A DNA stretch of 64,000 bases from Aequorivita lipolytica (GCF_007997135.1 NZ_VORU01000004.1:124001-188000), one strand, 5' to 3'; positions 53,159 through 62,860 are shown, counted from the stretch's first letter. Program-made: numbers and translations. The notes: generated from the sequence alone by a model not told the origin.

Positions 53159-53611
53159 ATGAAACTCAGCCCAAGTAAAATCAACACTTTTTTATTATTC
53201 AAATTGCCTTCAGCTTACTTTACGGGCGTACGCGTTAAATCCATTTCAGAAAGTACTTGTATAACTACAGTAAAACATAAATGGATAAATCAAAATCCAT
53301 TTAAATCTATGTTTTGGGCGGTGCAGGGAATGGCCGCTGAGCTTAGCACTGGAGCAATGGTAATGACCGTAATTAGGGAGAGTAACAAAAATATTTCAAT
53401 GCTTGTTGCAAATAACAAAGCCAATTTCACCAAAAAAGCTCGGGGCAGAATAACCTTTACTTGTAATGATGGACACTTAATAAAAACCGCTATGGACAAT
53501 GCCATAAGTACTGGTGAAGGACAAACGTGCTGGATGAAATCTGAAGGAAGAGATGCCGTTGGTGATCTAGTTTCTACTTTTGAATTTGAATGGACGGTGA
53601 GGGTTAGATAA
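53159..53611 (+). CDS. DUF4442 hotdog-fold protein (thioesterase-like)
   Basis: A 150-residue protein of the DUF4442/PaaI-like hotdog group (PFKSMFWAVQGMAAELSTGAMVM is the core helix). It may act on acyl-CoA or acyl-carrier substrates; no catalytic assignment is possible from sequence alone. Confidence 0.8.
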   Translation: MKLSPSKINTFLLFKLPSAYFTGVRVKSISESTCITTVKHKWINQNPFKSMFWAVQGMAAELSTGAMVMTVIRESNKNISMLVANNKANFTKKARGRITFTCNDGHLIKTAMDNAISTGEGQTCWMKSEGRDAVGDLVSTFEFEWTVRVR

Positions 53612-53799
53612 TTAAAGAGCGATCTGTTAAGGGCCTAGCAGCACATTTAAGTAATTAACAATTCTTTAATAAAGTTAATACAGCACCAAACAGGATTTAA
53701 TTGAAATATATTTGTTATATTTAAATCAAATATTAAACAAAAATCACTTCTGCCTATAGATAAAAAGCTACTTATTTTAATTTAAAACCTCAATTAGCT

Positions 53800-53997
53800 A
53801 TGGCAAGAGCAATGTTTGATTACACCAAGGCTGTGCTTTCAAAAGTAAGTTTTGACGTCAATTTGTTTTGCAAGGAATTGAAAAAAGCGTTAACCAGATT
53901 ACTTCCCTACGAAGTAGAGGAACTTAAACTCTGGATTGACTCACTTATCAAGCAGAACCCCCAATTAAATCAATGTCTAATCTATCTAAACCCATAA
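53800..53997 (+). CDS. Conserved small flavobacterial protein
   Basis: A 65-residue protein (MARAMFDYTKAVLSKVSFDVNLFCKELKKAL...) of a small conserved family that I recall from many Flavobacteriia, with an invariant-looking FCKEL segment. A TATATTTG -7-like element lies about 90 bp upstream and a strong terminator follows, so it is an independent, probably well-expressed unit. Function unknown. Confidence 0.78.
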   Translation: MARAMFDYTKAVLSKVSFDVNLFCKELKKALTRLLPYEVEELKLWIDSLIKQNPQLNQCLIYLNP

Positions 53998-54030
53998 AAA
54001 AATCCCTCTGAGAAAACAGAGGGATTTTTT
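53996..54030 (+). terminator. Rho-independent terminator
   Basis: ATCCCTCT (54002-54009) pairs AGAGGGAT (54018-54025) with flanking A- and T-runs. It can serve the small gene on the plus strand and possibly oxyR on the minus strand. Confidence 0.88.
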
Positions 54031-54053
54031 ATTGTTCAGGTTTAAACGAATGA

Positions 54054-54992
54054 TTATTTTTTGGTAGGGCTGATTATTTTCACATCCTGAAAAGCAATCG
54101 CGCCGCGTACTACACCAGAAATAATATCGTACAAGGCATTTATAATTTGTAATTTCAGTTCGCTTTTACTATAAATTAGACTCACTTCGCGCGCAGGCGA
54201 AGGTTCCTTAAAATACTTCAGATTTTTAGTCTGATTAGGTAAAATATCTAAAGTGTGTAAATAAGGTAGTAGCGTCATTCCCAAGCCTTCATTTGAAAGT
54301 TTGATGAGTGTTTCAAAACTCCCACTTTCCAATTGAAACTTTTCAATGCTAGCATTTTTTGAAGCTTTGCAGAGATTTATAATACCATCCCGGAAACAAT
54401 GACCGTCTTCCAATAAGAGAATATCTTCAATATCCAAATCTCCAACTTCAAGTTTTTCTTTTGAAGCCAAACGGTGACTTTCGGGAATATAACCTACAAA
54501 CGGTTCATAATATAAAACACGTTCTTTTATTTTTTCCTGACCAAGGGGAGTGGCGGCTATGGCTGCATCTAAATAACCATCGTTTATTTTGGTAATAATT
54601 TCATCAGTATTCAACTCTTCAATCTTCAACTGAACTTTCGGATAACGTTTCGCGAAATTCTTCAAAAACATTGGCAACAGCGTTGGCATTACGGTAGGGA
54701 TTATACCAAGCTTAAAAGTTCCACCGATAAATCCTTTTTCTTGATCTACAACGTCCTGCATACGTTCAGACTCATTCACAATATTTCTTGCCTGTTCTAC
54801 AATTTTTTTTCCAACGCCAGTAAGTTCAATTGGTTTTTTACTTCTATCAAAAATCTTAATTTCTAGTTCATCTTCCAGTTTTTGTATCTGCATACTGAGC
54901 GTAGGTTGCGTAACGAAAGTCTTTTCAGCAGCTTTTGTGAAGTTTTGATGTTCGGCTACGGCCAAAACATATTTTAATTGGGTGATAGTCAT
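54054..54992 (-). CDS. oxyR: OxyR, LysR-type peroxide sensor
   Basis: A 312-residue LysR protein: HTH in MTITQLKYVLAVAEHQNFTKAAEKTFVTQPTLSMQIQKLE and a redox pair C199-C208 within GHCFRDGIINLC, at the same positions as in Escherichia coli OxyR. It activates antioxidant genes upon H2O2-dependent disulfide formation. Confidence 0.93.
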   Translation of the reverse strand: MTITQLKYVLAVAEHQNFTKAAEKTFVTQPTLSMQIQKLEDELEIKIFDRSKKPIELTGVGKKIVEQARNIVNESERMQDVVDQEKGFIGGTFKLGIIPTVMPTLLPMFLKNFAKRYPKVQLKIEELNTDEIITKINDGYLDAAIAATPLGQEKIKERVLYYEPFVGYIPESHRLASKEKLEVGDLDIEDILLLEDGHCFRDGIINLCKASKNASIEKFQLESGSFETLIKLSNEGLGMTLLPYLHTLDILPNQTKNLKYFKEPSPAREVSLIYSKSELKLQIINALYDIISGVVRGAIAFQDVKIISPTKK

Positions 54993-55069
54993 GGTAAATT
55001 AAATTTATACAAATTTACACATTTAATCAATATAATCTATAGGGAAATTTGGGTCAGTATTAAAGGGAA

Positions 55070-56401
55070 TCATAAAAGTCCCCGCGCCTTTATTTCAAGA
55101 TATTTGTTGATTGTGTTAACGGTTAGATCTTCGGGTGCTGTTAAAATGGTTTGTATGCCGCGCTGCTGAAGTTCGCGAACCATTAATTTTTTGTCTAGTT
55201 CAAATTGTTGGGCAATAGTTTGGTCTACAATTTCAGAAAGGCTTTTCGCTTCGGAATTGGTTAAGGTTTTCAGCTCTGTATTTTCAAAGAAGATAACTAC
55301 TAAAACGTGTTTCTTCGCAATAGCCTGCAAATAAGGCAACTGCCGATGAAGCGCTGAAATATGTTCAAAATTTGTATAAAGCATCAAAAGGCTTCGATGC
55401 GTTATTTTCCGTTTTACCAAAGCTTGCAACACGCCGTAATCTGCATCCAAAAACTTAGTGTCAATATTATAGAGCGCTTCTAAAATATTGTTCAAATACG
55501 TTTTCTTGGCTTGTGCAGTAAGAAAATTCCCGGGTTTGTTAGAAAAATCTACCAAGCCCACTTTGTCGTTTTTCTTCAATGCAATGTTTGAAAATGCCAA
55601 AGTGCTATTTAAAGCGTAATCCAGCAATTTCAATCCGTTGAACGGCATTTTCATCACGCGGCTCGTGTCAATAATGGAATAGACCGGCTGCATTTTTTCA
55701 TCTTGGTATTGATTTACCATCAGCCGCGCGTGCTTTCCGGTGGCTTTCCAGTTTACCGTACGCACATCGTCACCGGCAACGTATTCTTTTATTTGTTCAA
55801 ATTCCATCGTGTGGCCGATGCGTCTTATTTTTTTCAAACCGATATGCGATAGCCTGTTGTCGATCGCTAAAAAATCGTATTTTTTCATTTGAATAAAAGA
55901 CGGATAAACCTTTACTAGCTGCTCTTTGTTGAAAGTATACCTTCTTCTCACGAGGCCAATTGCAGCCGAAACGTAACAATTTAAATTTCCAAAAATATAC
56001 TCGCCGCGTTCCACAGGCCTTACTTCGTATTGGAAAGTATTTTTGTTTTTTCCTGCAATTGAAATACTTCTGAAAAAATCCCTTTTCTGAAATTGTACAG
56101 GCAGTTCATCAATAATTCCGACATCAACTTTGAATGGATAGTTGTTTATAAGAAGAATAGAAACGGGATTGTTGTCGCTGTTTGAAAGCTTTTCTGGTAA
56201 AACACGCTCGCCGTCCAAACCATTTTTACTAAAAACCATTGTGATTTCCAACAAAATGAAAACCGCAAAAACTAAAACCAAAACCCAAACAATTCCAAAA
56301 AGCCATTCCCACCAATACGAAAAAAGAAATAATACGGACAGCCCAGCCATCACGTAAAAAAATCGCGGTGTTAAATAAAAGGATTTTAGAAATTTGATCA
56401 T
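55070..56401 (-). CDS. DUF58 domain protein (MoxR-associated)
   Basis: The start at 56401 (MIKFLKSFYLTPRFFYVM) matches family N-termini; a frame from 56455 would add 18 unlikely residues. The 443-residue protein has two N-terminal helices, the DUF58 core (EFEQIKEYVAGDDVRTVNWKATGKHARLMVNQYQDEKMQPVYSIIDTSRVM) and a VWA-like C-terminus. It partners the MoxR ATPase 114 bp upstream, probably in an envelope or surface-protein maturation complex. Confidence 0.9.
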   Translation of the reverse strand: MIKFLKSFYLTPRFFYVMAGLSVLFLFSYWWEWLFGIVWVLVLVFAVFILLEITMVFSKNGLDGERVLPEKLSNSDNNPVSILLINNYPFKVDVGIIDELPVQFQKRDFFRSISIAGKNKNTFQYEVRPVERGEYIFGNLNCYVSAAIGLVRRRYTFNKEQLVKVYPSFIQMKKYDFLAIDNRLSHIGLKKIRRIGHTMEFEQIKEYVAGDDVRTVNWKATGKHARLMVNQYQDEKMQPVYSIIDTSRVMKMPFNGLKLLDYALNSTLAFSNIALKKNDKVGLVDFSNKPGNFLTAQAKKTYLNNILEALYNIDTKFLDADYGVLQALVKRKITHRSLLMLYTNFEHISALHRQLPYLQAIAKKHVLVVIFFENTELKTLTNSEAKSLSEIVDQTIAQQFELDKKLMVRELQQRGIQTILTAPEDLTVNTINKYLEIKARGLL

Positions 56402-56481
56402 TTTTTCAATAAAGTATATAGAGAAAAGAGAAAGGACAAGAGAGCCAAGATCCAAGAATCAAGAAACTTTTAACCTGCAAC

Positions 56482-56508
56482 TGTCACCCTGAGCGCAGTC
56501 GAAGGGCT
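56482..56508. repeat. Short interspersed repeat (CCCTGAGCGCAGTCGAAGGG type)
   Basis: A dyad-like element between the moxR and DUF58 genes, related in sequence to 47565-47597. This repeat is widespread in Flavobacteriia intergenic regions. Confidence 0.65.
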
Positions 56509-56515
56509 GCAACTT

Positions 56516-57514
56516 TTATCTCGGTATTTCTATTGATTGGCTAATTAGGTCAATAACTGTTTCGGGCGTCATTCCTTCCATTTCGCGTTCTGGTGAAAGA
56601 ATTATTCTGTGTCTTAAAACGGGAGCTAGTGTTTTTTTCACATCGTCTGGCGTTACAAAATCACGTCCGTTAATTGCTGCGTATGCTTTTGAAGCATTCA
56701 TAATTGCAAGCGAAGCCCGTGGCGAACCACCTAAAAACAAATGCGGATGGTTTCGGGTTTTATCTACTAACTGCGCTATGTATGTGAAAATTTTATCTTC
56801 AATTAAAACTTCCTGCACCTGCGCGCGGAACGTTTTTAAGGCTTCGGGAGTTAATACGCCTTCAATTGCGTTTTCTGGAATTGCCTGTTTGCGATCGTGA
56901 TGGGTTTTTAGAATGGTTATTTCATCTTCCAAACTAGGATAACCCACTTTTATTTTGAAAAGAAAACGGTCCAATTGCGCTTCCGGTAGTGCGTAAGTTC
57001 CTTCCTGTTCTATTGGGTTTTGGGTGGCGAGCACGATGAAAGGATATTCCATTATATGGCGTGTTCCGTCCATTGTTATTTGGCGTTCTTCCATCACCTC
57101 AAACAACGCAGATTGGGTTTTTGCGGGCGCTCGGTTTATTTCGTCAATCAATATTACGTTTGAAAAAATGGGTCCTTTTTTGAATTCAAATTCTGAAGTT
57201 TTCATATTCAATATCGAAGTTCCTAAAACATCGCTCGGCATCAAATCTGGCGTAAACTGAATACGGCTAAAATCTGTTTTCAAAGTTTTGGCGAAAAGCT
57301 TTGCGGTAATTGTTTTAGCAATTCCCGGAACACCCTCAATTAGCACGTGGCCGTTTGCCAAAAGGCTTACTATTAGCAATTCAATAAAATCTTCCTGTCC
57401 AATTATTATTTTGGAAAGTTGTTTTTTGATGCTGTCCACCGCAGTTTTAAGCTCATCCAGCGGAATGCGATTGTTGAAATGTAAGTCGTCATTGTATTCT
57501 TCAGGATTTTCCAT
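56516..57514 (-). CDS. MoxR-family AAA+ ATPase
   Basis: A 332-residue AAA+ protein with Walker A EGVPGIAKT (about 60), Walker B VILIDEINRAPAKTQSALFEVMEERQ (about 122) and sensor segment VLATQNPIEQEGTYALPEAQLDRF. It works as a chaperone-like ATPase with the DUF58 and VWA-type proteins encoded next to it. Its start overlaps the preceding gene by 14 bp. Confidence 0.94.
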   Translation of the reverse strand: MENPEEYNDDLHFNNRIPLDELKTAVDSIKKQLSKIIIGQEDFIELLIVSLLANGHVLIEGVPGIAKTITAKLFAKTLKTDFSRIQFTPDLMPSDVLGTSILNMKTSEFEFKKGPIFSNVILIDEINRAPAKTQSALFEVMEERQITMDGTRHIMEYPFIVLATQNPIEQEGTYALPEAQLDRFLFKIKVGYPSLEDEITILKTHHDRKQAIPENAIEGVLTPEALKTFRAQVQEVLIEDKIFTYIAQLVDKTRNHPHLFLGGSPRASLAIMNASKAYAAINGRDFVTPDDVKKTLAPVLRHRIILSPEREMEGMTPETVIDLISQSIEIPR

Positions 57515-58748
57515 CGGTCTTATTTTTAAATTCTTTAATTTCTTGATATAATTTCAGCAATTCCTCTTGGGTGGTATTGCTTTGGTTGTTTACTTTTTCA
57601 ATAAATGTAAACAGTTTTAAAGTGTCTTCTTGAGTATTTCCGCTGCGTTCTGCAACGGCTTTGTAAAAACGTTCGTTAATTTTTTCCGTGGGAACCCTTA
57701 GACGAGTACGGACAAATTCCATAAAAAGCGCAATCTGTTTTTGGGCAATTAAATGGTTTTCTTTTTTATCAAGGTACATTCCCGCAATTGTCCGTGTGTA
57801 CTCGTAGGTTTTGTTTGTAAGCGGCTGCACTATTGGAATGCTTCGTTGCTTTCTCCGCCCTTCAAAAATGATGAAAAGCAAGACGCCAATAAGCACAAAA
57901 TAATACGCCCACTTAAAATACTTGTTGTTCAGCAGTACGCGCAAAGGCGAAATATCTAATCGCTTTCCAGATTTGTAATAATTGTCCCAATACAAAGTTT
58001 TTCCATCATTAATGTACGCTAAAACTTGCGAGGTATGCTGGGCGTTTTCTTCGGAAAGAAGAAAGTAATTTGAAAAAATCTCAGGTTGTAAATGCAGTAA
58101 AAACTGCCCTTCGCCCATAGGGATTTTTATAAAGTTTACGCGGGGTTCTTTTATTTCCAAAGCATCAATATAAGCTCCTGAAACACCTAAGACGGTTTGG
58201 GAAACAGTATCTATTTCTGAAAAATAACGAACTGCTAAATCCTTTTTTATATGAAAAGGTTTTTGTGAATCAAACTTTTTGTTTACCAGTTTCAATAAAG
58301 GTTCAGTACCTATTTTTTCAACATTTACTTCGGTGCTTGTTTCCAGATTTAAAGTATCCAGCAGTTTATCGCTAAAATAATTTGCAGAAACGAAAACCGT
58401 GTTTCCTTTTTCGGCCCAATTTAAAAGGGAATCGAGTTCTGTTTTGTCAAAATCCAATGAATTGTTCACAAAAAAGTAGGTCCCTTTTAGAGTGCTGTTC
58501 TGCAAAACTTCAAAAGGAGGTATGTCTTTTTCAACAAGTTTTTCGTTAAACGAATTTTTTAGCAAATCAAATAACACATAAGTTCCCAACGGAATTTTAT
58601 CTTTTTTGCTATAACTGGGAAACCAATTTACGGGCTGTGGTTTGGTGGCTTCCATATACACCAATCCCGCCAGCACAAGCAGGAAACAGAAGAGAAATAT
58701 TTTTTGGAGCTTAGTCAACGGTTTTCGGTATTTGGTTTTCCAAAGCAT
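57501..58748 (-). CDS. DUF4350 domain membrane protein
   Basis: A protein of about 415 residues from the ATG at 58748; a TTG at 58718 would reduce overlap with the preceding gene to 8 bp and is equally likely. It has a helix at the N-terminus, a DUF4350-type soluble domain (KDKIPLGTYVLFDLLKNSF, TVFVSANYFSDKLLDTL) and a second helix (YYFVLIGVLLFIIFEGRRKQ). It belongs to the MoxR operon and is of unknown function. Confidence 0.82.
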   Translation of the reverse strand: MLWKTKYRKPLTKLQKIFLFCFLLVLAGLVYMEATKPQPVNWFPSYSKKDKIPLGTYVLFDLLKNSFNEKLVEKDIPPFEVLQNSTLKGTYFFVNNSLDFDKTELDSLLNWAEKGNTVFVSANYFSDKLLDTLNLETSTEVNVEKIGTEPLLKLVNKKFDSQKPFHIKKDLAVRYFSEIDTVSQTVLGVSGAYIDALEIKEPRVNFIKIPMGEGQFLLHLQPEIFSNYFLLSEENAQHTSQVLAYINDGKTLYWDNYYKSGKRLDISPLRVLLNNKYFKWAYYFVLIGVLLFIIFEGRRKQRSIPIVQPLTNKTYEYTRTIAGMYLDKKENHLIAQKQIALFMEFVRTRLRVPTEKINERFYKAVAERSGNTQEDTLKLFTFIEKVNNQSNTTQEELLKLYQEIKEFKNKTDGKS

Positions 58749-59481
58749 TGAAAGTATGCTCGGCTTTTTTGAAATCGGTTTCGGTAACGGCAAAACTTCC
58801 GTACCAAATATAATCGTACAGCGTAGTTACTTTTCGGAAGCCGGAATTTATTTTTTCCGAAGTTATTTCGGCAAAATACTCGCTGTTGGTTTTGTCAAAT
58901 TCGTAGTTGATGAGTTCAGCATCCGTGAGTTTTTTCAGAATCAACAAATAGTAATAACGCACAGCGAGCCTATATTCTTTGCTTGCTAAAGCTTTTTCAA
59001 TCAGTTTTTTGATGTTTTTACTTTTGATAATTTCTTCTTCTTCGGAAAAAAATACACCAGGTTTTTCTTTCGATTTAAAAAATGTAGCACCCGGATTTAA
59101 CTTATAAAATAGCCAAACAACAAATACAATAATTCCCAAAACAAACACATATGGCAGCACGTGCACTAAAAATGATATAAAGCCGCCTGCTTCAAAATCG
59201 CCCAAAAGCCAGTGCCAAAATTTCAGCCAGAGTTCCCAAACCCAGTTTGTAAATTGTGACCACCAATTTTCTTCAACGGGCTTTTCGGTATAATCAAAAG
59301 CGCTGTCTTTTTTATATTCAGCAATGGTTTCTTTGCTGAAAACCGGTGGATTTAAGTTTTCAGATTGGTCATATTTAATTTCTTTTTTCGGCTGTTCGGC
59401 AATGGTATCCTGCGCCAAAACTTTGAATTGCCCAAAGCCAGCCAGAAACAAAAAGCAAAAAAGAAAACTCCATTTCCGCAT
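58711..59481 (-). CDS. DUF4129 domain protein with signal peptide
   Basis: A 256-residue protein: signal peptide (1-23, ending KVLAQ), one central helix (VLPYVFVLGIIVFVVWLFYKL) and a C-terminal DUF4129 domain (ALASKEYRLAVRYYYLLILKKL, YEFDKTNSEYFAEI, ...YIWYGSFAVTE). In the MoxR operon; such proteins resemble a transglutaminase-associated tail domain. Confidence 0.85.
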   Translation of the reverse strand: MRKWSFLFCFLFLAGFGQFKVLAQDTIAEQPKKEIKYDQSENLNPPVFSKETIAEYKKDSAFDYTEKPVEENWWSQFTNWVWELWLKFWHWLLGDFEAGGFISFLVHVLPYVFVLGIIVFVVWLFYKLNPGATFFKSKEKPGVFFSEEEEIIKSKNIKKLIEKALASKEYRLAVRYYYLLILKKLTDAELINYEFDKTNSEYFAEITSEKINSGFRKVTTLYDYIWYGSFAVTETDFKKAEHTFNALENQIPKTVD

Positions 59482-59491
59482 ATTATTCTTC

Positions 59492-60352
59492 CTATTTTCC
59501 GATAGATTCTATGGTTTCCATAGTTCCGGTAAAGTGTTTCTTTTCATTTAGATTAAAGTATACAAAAGCAGTACAAATAACGATAATTGAATAAAGTAGG
59601 TATTGAAAAACCATTCCAATTGTAGTAAGCGTTATGTAAACCCAATCAAACATAGAAGACGGATCTGCTGAAACTTCCTGGCTCATTGTAAGTGCATTGA
59701 TGAAGAAGTAAATGTATTGCGGCACCTGAAAAATGATCATTATAAAGTAGTATAAAAGAAAAACCACTAAAAAAGTAGCGAAAGTAATCCACCATTCATC
59801 TTTAACGAGATTAAAGCAATGGCTTATTGTATCTGAAACTTCTTTGCCTTCAAAAACCACCACTGCGTAAGCCACAGAGAGAACTACACCAAGATAAATC
59901 CCGGGAATAACACAGAACATGCTTCCAACAGCAACGATTAAACCTACTAAAAAACTTGTGCCTATTAGTTTCCAAAAATCGTTTTTCACCCCAGCAAACA
60001 CTTCTTCTTTTACAACCGTGCCGTTATTATTAATGTGAGATTTTATATAATGAAGCACAACTCCGTTTAGCAAAGCATAATAAACAACTCCTGCAAGCAG
60101 TAAAACAATAAATGCCAAAACCATATTTGTTGAAAAGTTGGAAAATGAACCGACACTATCTAACATTCCTAAACCACCCACAATGGATTGCATATAGAAA
60201 ACATAAGCGCCAAGCATAATCAAGAGTGCGGGGCCGGCAATTTTGAATATCATTCCAAAAAGTGGTTTCCAGTTCAACCGGATGAATTTGAAAATATCTG
60301 TCAAAATAGTTCCAAGCTCGCGCTGTTTTTTAAAATTTACTGATTCGTTCAT
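59492..60352 (-). CDS. Polytopic membrane protein of the MoxR operon
   Basis: A 286-residue protein with about six helices (LLIMLGAYVFYMQSI, MVLAFIVLLLAGVVYYALL, LIGTSFLVGLIVAVGSMFCVIPGIYLGVVLSVAYAVVVFEG, and others). The central part with PGIYLGV...EGK resembles the glycerophosphodiesterase membrane-domain/YciC-like group. No catalytic residues. It is 10 bp upstream of the DUF4129 gene, in the same operon. Confidence 0.75.
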   Translation of the reverse strand: MNESVNFKKQRELGTILTDIFKFIRLNWKPLFGMIFKIAGPALLIMLGAYVFYMQSIVGGLGMLDSVGSFSNFSTNMVLAFIVLLLAGVVYYALLNGVVLHYIKSHINNNGTVVKEEVFAGVKNDFWKLIGTSFLVGLIVAVGSMFCVIPGIYLGVVLSVAYAVVVFEGKEVSDTISHCFNLVKDEWWITFATFLVVFLLYYFIMIIFQVPQYIYFFINALTMSQEVSADPSSMFDWVYITLTTIGMVFQYLLYSIIVICTAFVYFNLNEKKHFTGTMETIESIGK

Positions 60353-60386
60353 TCTTGATTGATTCTGTTATTATTTTTTTATTTTA

Positions 60387-60458
60387 CACTTAAACACTTA
60401 AACACTTAAACACTTAAACACTTAAACACTTAAACACTTAAACACTTAAACACTTAAA
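60387..60458. repeat. Tandem repeat of nine CACTTAAA units
   Basis: Nine exact 8-bp units, 72 bp, followed by one degenerate unit. The array fills the gap between two minus-strand genes; the last units encode the C-terminal codons and the stop of the SpoIIM-like gene. Because every unit contains TTAA, stops appear in all frames and array length does not change the protein. Confidence 0.95.
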
Positions 60459-61414
60459 CTTTTAAACTTCTTCTTCAATTTCAAAGGATATAAAACGTAA
60501 TAATATAAAATTAGTAGGAGCGAACTTCCTATTATGAGTATAGCGAGCCAATCTGGCATTTCAGTGTGGCGAGTTACGAAACCCTCAAGGAAACCAGCGA
60601 TTATAAAAAATGGGACAGTGCTTAGCATAATTTTTAATCCATCTTTTGCGCCGCGCACAAAAGATTGCAATCTTGTATAAGTTCCTGGGAATAAGATGCT
60701 GTTTCCTAAAACCAAGCCAGCGCAAGCCGCTATTATAATTACTGAAATTTCAATGGTTCCGTGAATCCAAATAGTGCGGACAGATTCCCAAAGCAATCCT
60801 TTTTCATAAAAGAAATATTGAAAAGAACCAAGCATTATAGCGTTGCGCATAATGATAAAAATTGTTCCGAGGCTCAAAAACAAACCAAAAACAAAGGCGT
60901 AAAGCGCAACTCTTATATTGTTTATAGTTATTCCCAAAAACATATTTAGCTCGCCCATTTTTTTATAAACTGCCATTGGGTCGCCTTTTTCAATGTTTGC
61001 CAAGGTCATATTTACATAACCATCTCCCAAAATGAGCCGAACAAAATTGCCATCCGTAGCAGCGGAATACGCTCCAACTATTGAAAAAAGGAGAAATACA
61101 ACGAACGCAATTAGCAATTGTTTATGGTATTGCGAGAAAAACAACGGAAATTCTTTAGTATAAAATGTAATAAACCTATTGCGCGACTCGCGTTTGGTTT
61201 TATAAATTTTTTGATGCGCCAAAACGGAAATTCCGTTTAAGTACTTAAGCGTATTGCTTTTGGGATAAAAAGTGCGGGCGTAGCTTAAATGATCCGTAAC
61301 TTCAATATAGAGTGCGCTCAGTTCATCGGGATTCATTTGAATATTATTCCTAAGAACATTTTCAAATTTTAACCATTTATCTTTATTTTGCTTCGCAAAA
61401 GCGGCTTCGCGCAT
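60446..61414 (-). CDS. SpoIIM-family (stage II sporulation protein M-like) membrane protein
   Basis: 322 residues from the ATG at 61414 (MREAAFAKQNKDKWLKFE); a longer frame to 61444 would run into the divergent gene's upstream region. It has an N-terminal helical domain and about five helices (FNNI..ALYAFVFGLFLSLGTIFIIM, IHGTIEISVIIIAACAGLVLG) of the SpoIIM/DUF95 family. It pairs with the RDD gene diverging from it, a common association. Its C-terminus is encoded by the repeat array. Confidence 0.88.
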   Translation of the reverse strand: MREAAFAKQNKDKWLKFENVLRNNIQMNPDELSALYIEVTDHLSYARTFYPKSNTLKYLNGISVLAHQKIYKTKRESRNRFITFYTKEFPLFFSQYHKQLLIAFVVFLLFSIVGAYSAATDGNFVRLILGDGYVNMTLANIEKGDPMAVYKKMGELNMFLGITINNIRVALYAFVFGLFLSLGTIFIIMRNAIMLGSFQYFFYEKGLLWESVRTIWIHGTIEISVIIIAACAGLVLGNSILFPGTYTRLQSFVRGAKDGLKIMLSTVPFFIIAGFLEGFVTRHTEMPDWLAILIIGSSLLLILYYYVLYPLKLKKKFKSLSV

Positions 61415-61449
61415 ATTGTGCAGTACTTTTGCCCAAAGAAACATATTTA

Positions 61450-62166
61450 ATGGAGAATTTTCAAATAGAAACCGCCCAAAATGTAAACATTCTTCAAAAT
61501 ATTGCAGGTGTTGGAGAGCGCATTGTTGCTTATCTGCTTGACGGTCTTATTATGGGTTTTTACGTTTTTATAGTTATTATGCTTTTTTCAAACGTGAATT
61601 TATCTGATGATTATTATATGATTGTCGGGATGACTATTGGTCTGCCGCTTTTTCTGTACCATCTTTTGTGGGAAACCCTTTGGAACGGAAGAAGCCCAGG
61701 CAAAGCTTTAATGAAGTTGCGCGTTGTGAAAACCGACGGTTCTAAACCGGCCTTTTCAAACTATATGTTGCGGTGGCTTCTACGACTGATAGATATTACC
61801 GCAACCAGCGGTGGTTTGGCGCTCGTTACAATTTTATTTAATGGAAAAGGACAACGCGTTGGCGATATTGCAGCATCTACGACTGTTATTACAGAAAAGC
61901 AGACCGTTAATTTTGCGCAGACTATTTTGATGGATATTCCCGAAAATTACGAACCCAGTTACCCGCAGGTCACAGTTTTTAGCGATTCCGAAATACAGAC
62001 CATTAAAAATCTTTTTATGGAAGCGCGCCATAATGGAAACCATAACGTAATTTTAAAACTTGCAAATCGTGTTTCTTCAGTTATGGAAGTGAAATTGGAA
62101 GAAACGCCTATAAAATTTATTGACAAAGTGATAAAAGATTATAACTATTATACCCAGAACATGTGA
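61450..62166 (+). CDS. RDD-family membrane protein
   Basis: The start at 61450 (MENFQIETAQNV) is chosen over 61429, which overlaps the divergent promoter. The 238-residue protein has the RDD fold: helices around RIVAYLLDGLIMGFYVFI, the motif LWNGRSPGKALMKLRVVKTDG and LRWLLRLIDI. The C-terminal cytoplasmic tail has no motif. Function unknown; may transport ions. Confidence 0.88.
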   Translation: MENFQIETAQNVNILQNIAGVGERIVAYLLDGLIMGFYVFIVIMLFSNVNLSDDYYMIVGMTIGLPLFLYHLLWETLWNGRSPGKALMKLRVVKTDGSKPAFSNYMLRWLLRLIDITATSGGLALVTILFNGKGQRVGDIAASTTVITEKQTVNFAQTILMDIPENYEPSYPQVTVFSDSEIQTIKNLFMEARHNGNHNVILKLANRVSSVMEVKLEETPIKFIDKVIKDYNYYTQNM

Positions 62167-62780
62167 AGCTAATACTCTTAATAGACATACTTGGAACGGT
62201 TGCATTCGCAATTTCAGGAGTTCTTACGGCGCTTAATAAACGATTGGACCCGTTCGGGATTTTAATAATTGCATTTGTTACTGCAGTTGGCGGAGGAACT
62301 TTACGAGATATTCTTATTGATGCCAATGTGGCGTGGATGCGCAACTTGACCTATGTATACGTAATTTTAGGGTCCACGATATTTGCTGTTACTTTTAGAA
62401 AACGGCTTGGCTATATCCGGCGGTCGCTGTTTTTGTTCGATACTATTGGAATTGCGCTCTATACTATTGTTGGTGTTGAGAAAGGGATTGCAGCAGGTTT
62501 TCACCCAATTATTTGTGTGGCTTTAGGAACTATGACGGCTTGTTTTGGCGGTGTACTCCGCGATATTCTTTGTAATGAGATCCCGATTATTTTCAGAAAG
62601 GAAATTTATGCAACGGCTTGTATTTTGGGAGCGTTGGCATATTTCTTACTACAGTATTCTCCAATTTCTGAAAATTTTATAGTTATTATTTCCGGTTCAA
62701 TTGTAATTATTGTTCGGTTGCTCGCTGTTTATTTTAAGCTTTCGTTGCCGACTATTTATACTAAGGAGGAGATGGAGTAG
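62163..62780 (+). CDS. TRIC/UPF0126 (YadS-like) membrane channel protein
   Basis: A 205-residue protein with two repeats of three helices each. Family motifs DILGTVAFAISGVLTAL, GGGTLRDILI and the second-repeat GTMTACFGGVLRDILCNEIP. It starts at GTG 62163, overlapping the RDD gene by 4 bp. Homologous to trimeric intracellular cation channels. Confidence 0.9.
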   Translation: MKLILLIDILGTVAFAISGVLTALNKRLDPFGILIIAFVTAVGGGTLRDILIDANVAWMRNLTYVYVILGSTIFAVTFRKRLGYIRRSLFLFDTIGIALYTIVGVEKGIAAGFHPIICVALGTMTACFGGVLRDILCNEIPIIFRKEIYATACILGALAYFLLQYSPISENFIVIISGSIVIIVRLLAVYFKLSLPTIYTKEEME

Positions 62781-62860
62781 AGTTGATGAGTTTAGATATA
62801 ATTTTTTTAAGCCGCTTATTTAAGATCAAAAATTTCAATTAGTTTTTCATCAATTTCCTT

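Noticed and set aside
60387-60458. CRISPR-like array
   Set aside because: The units are 8 bp and directly adjacent with no spacers, so it is a simple tandem repeat.
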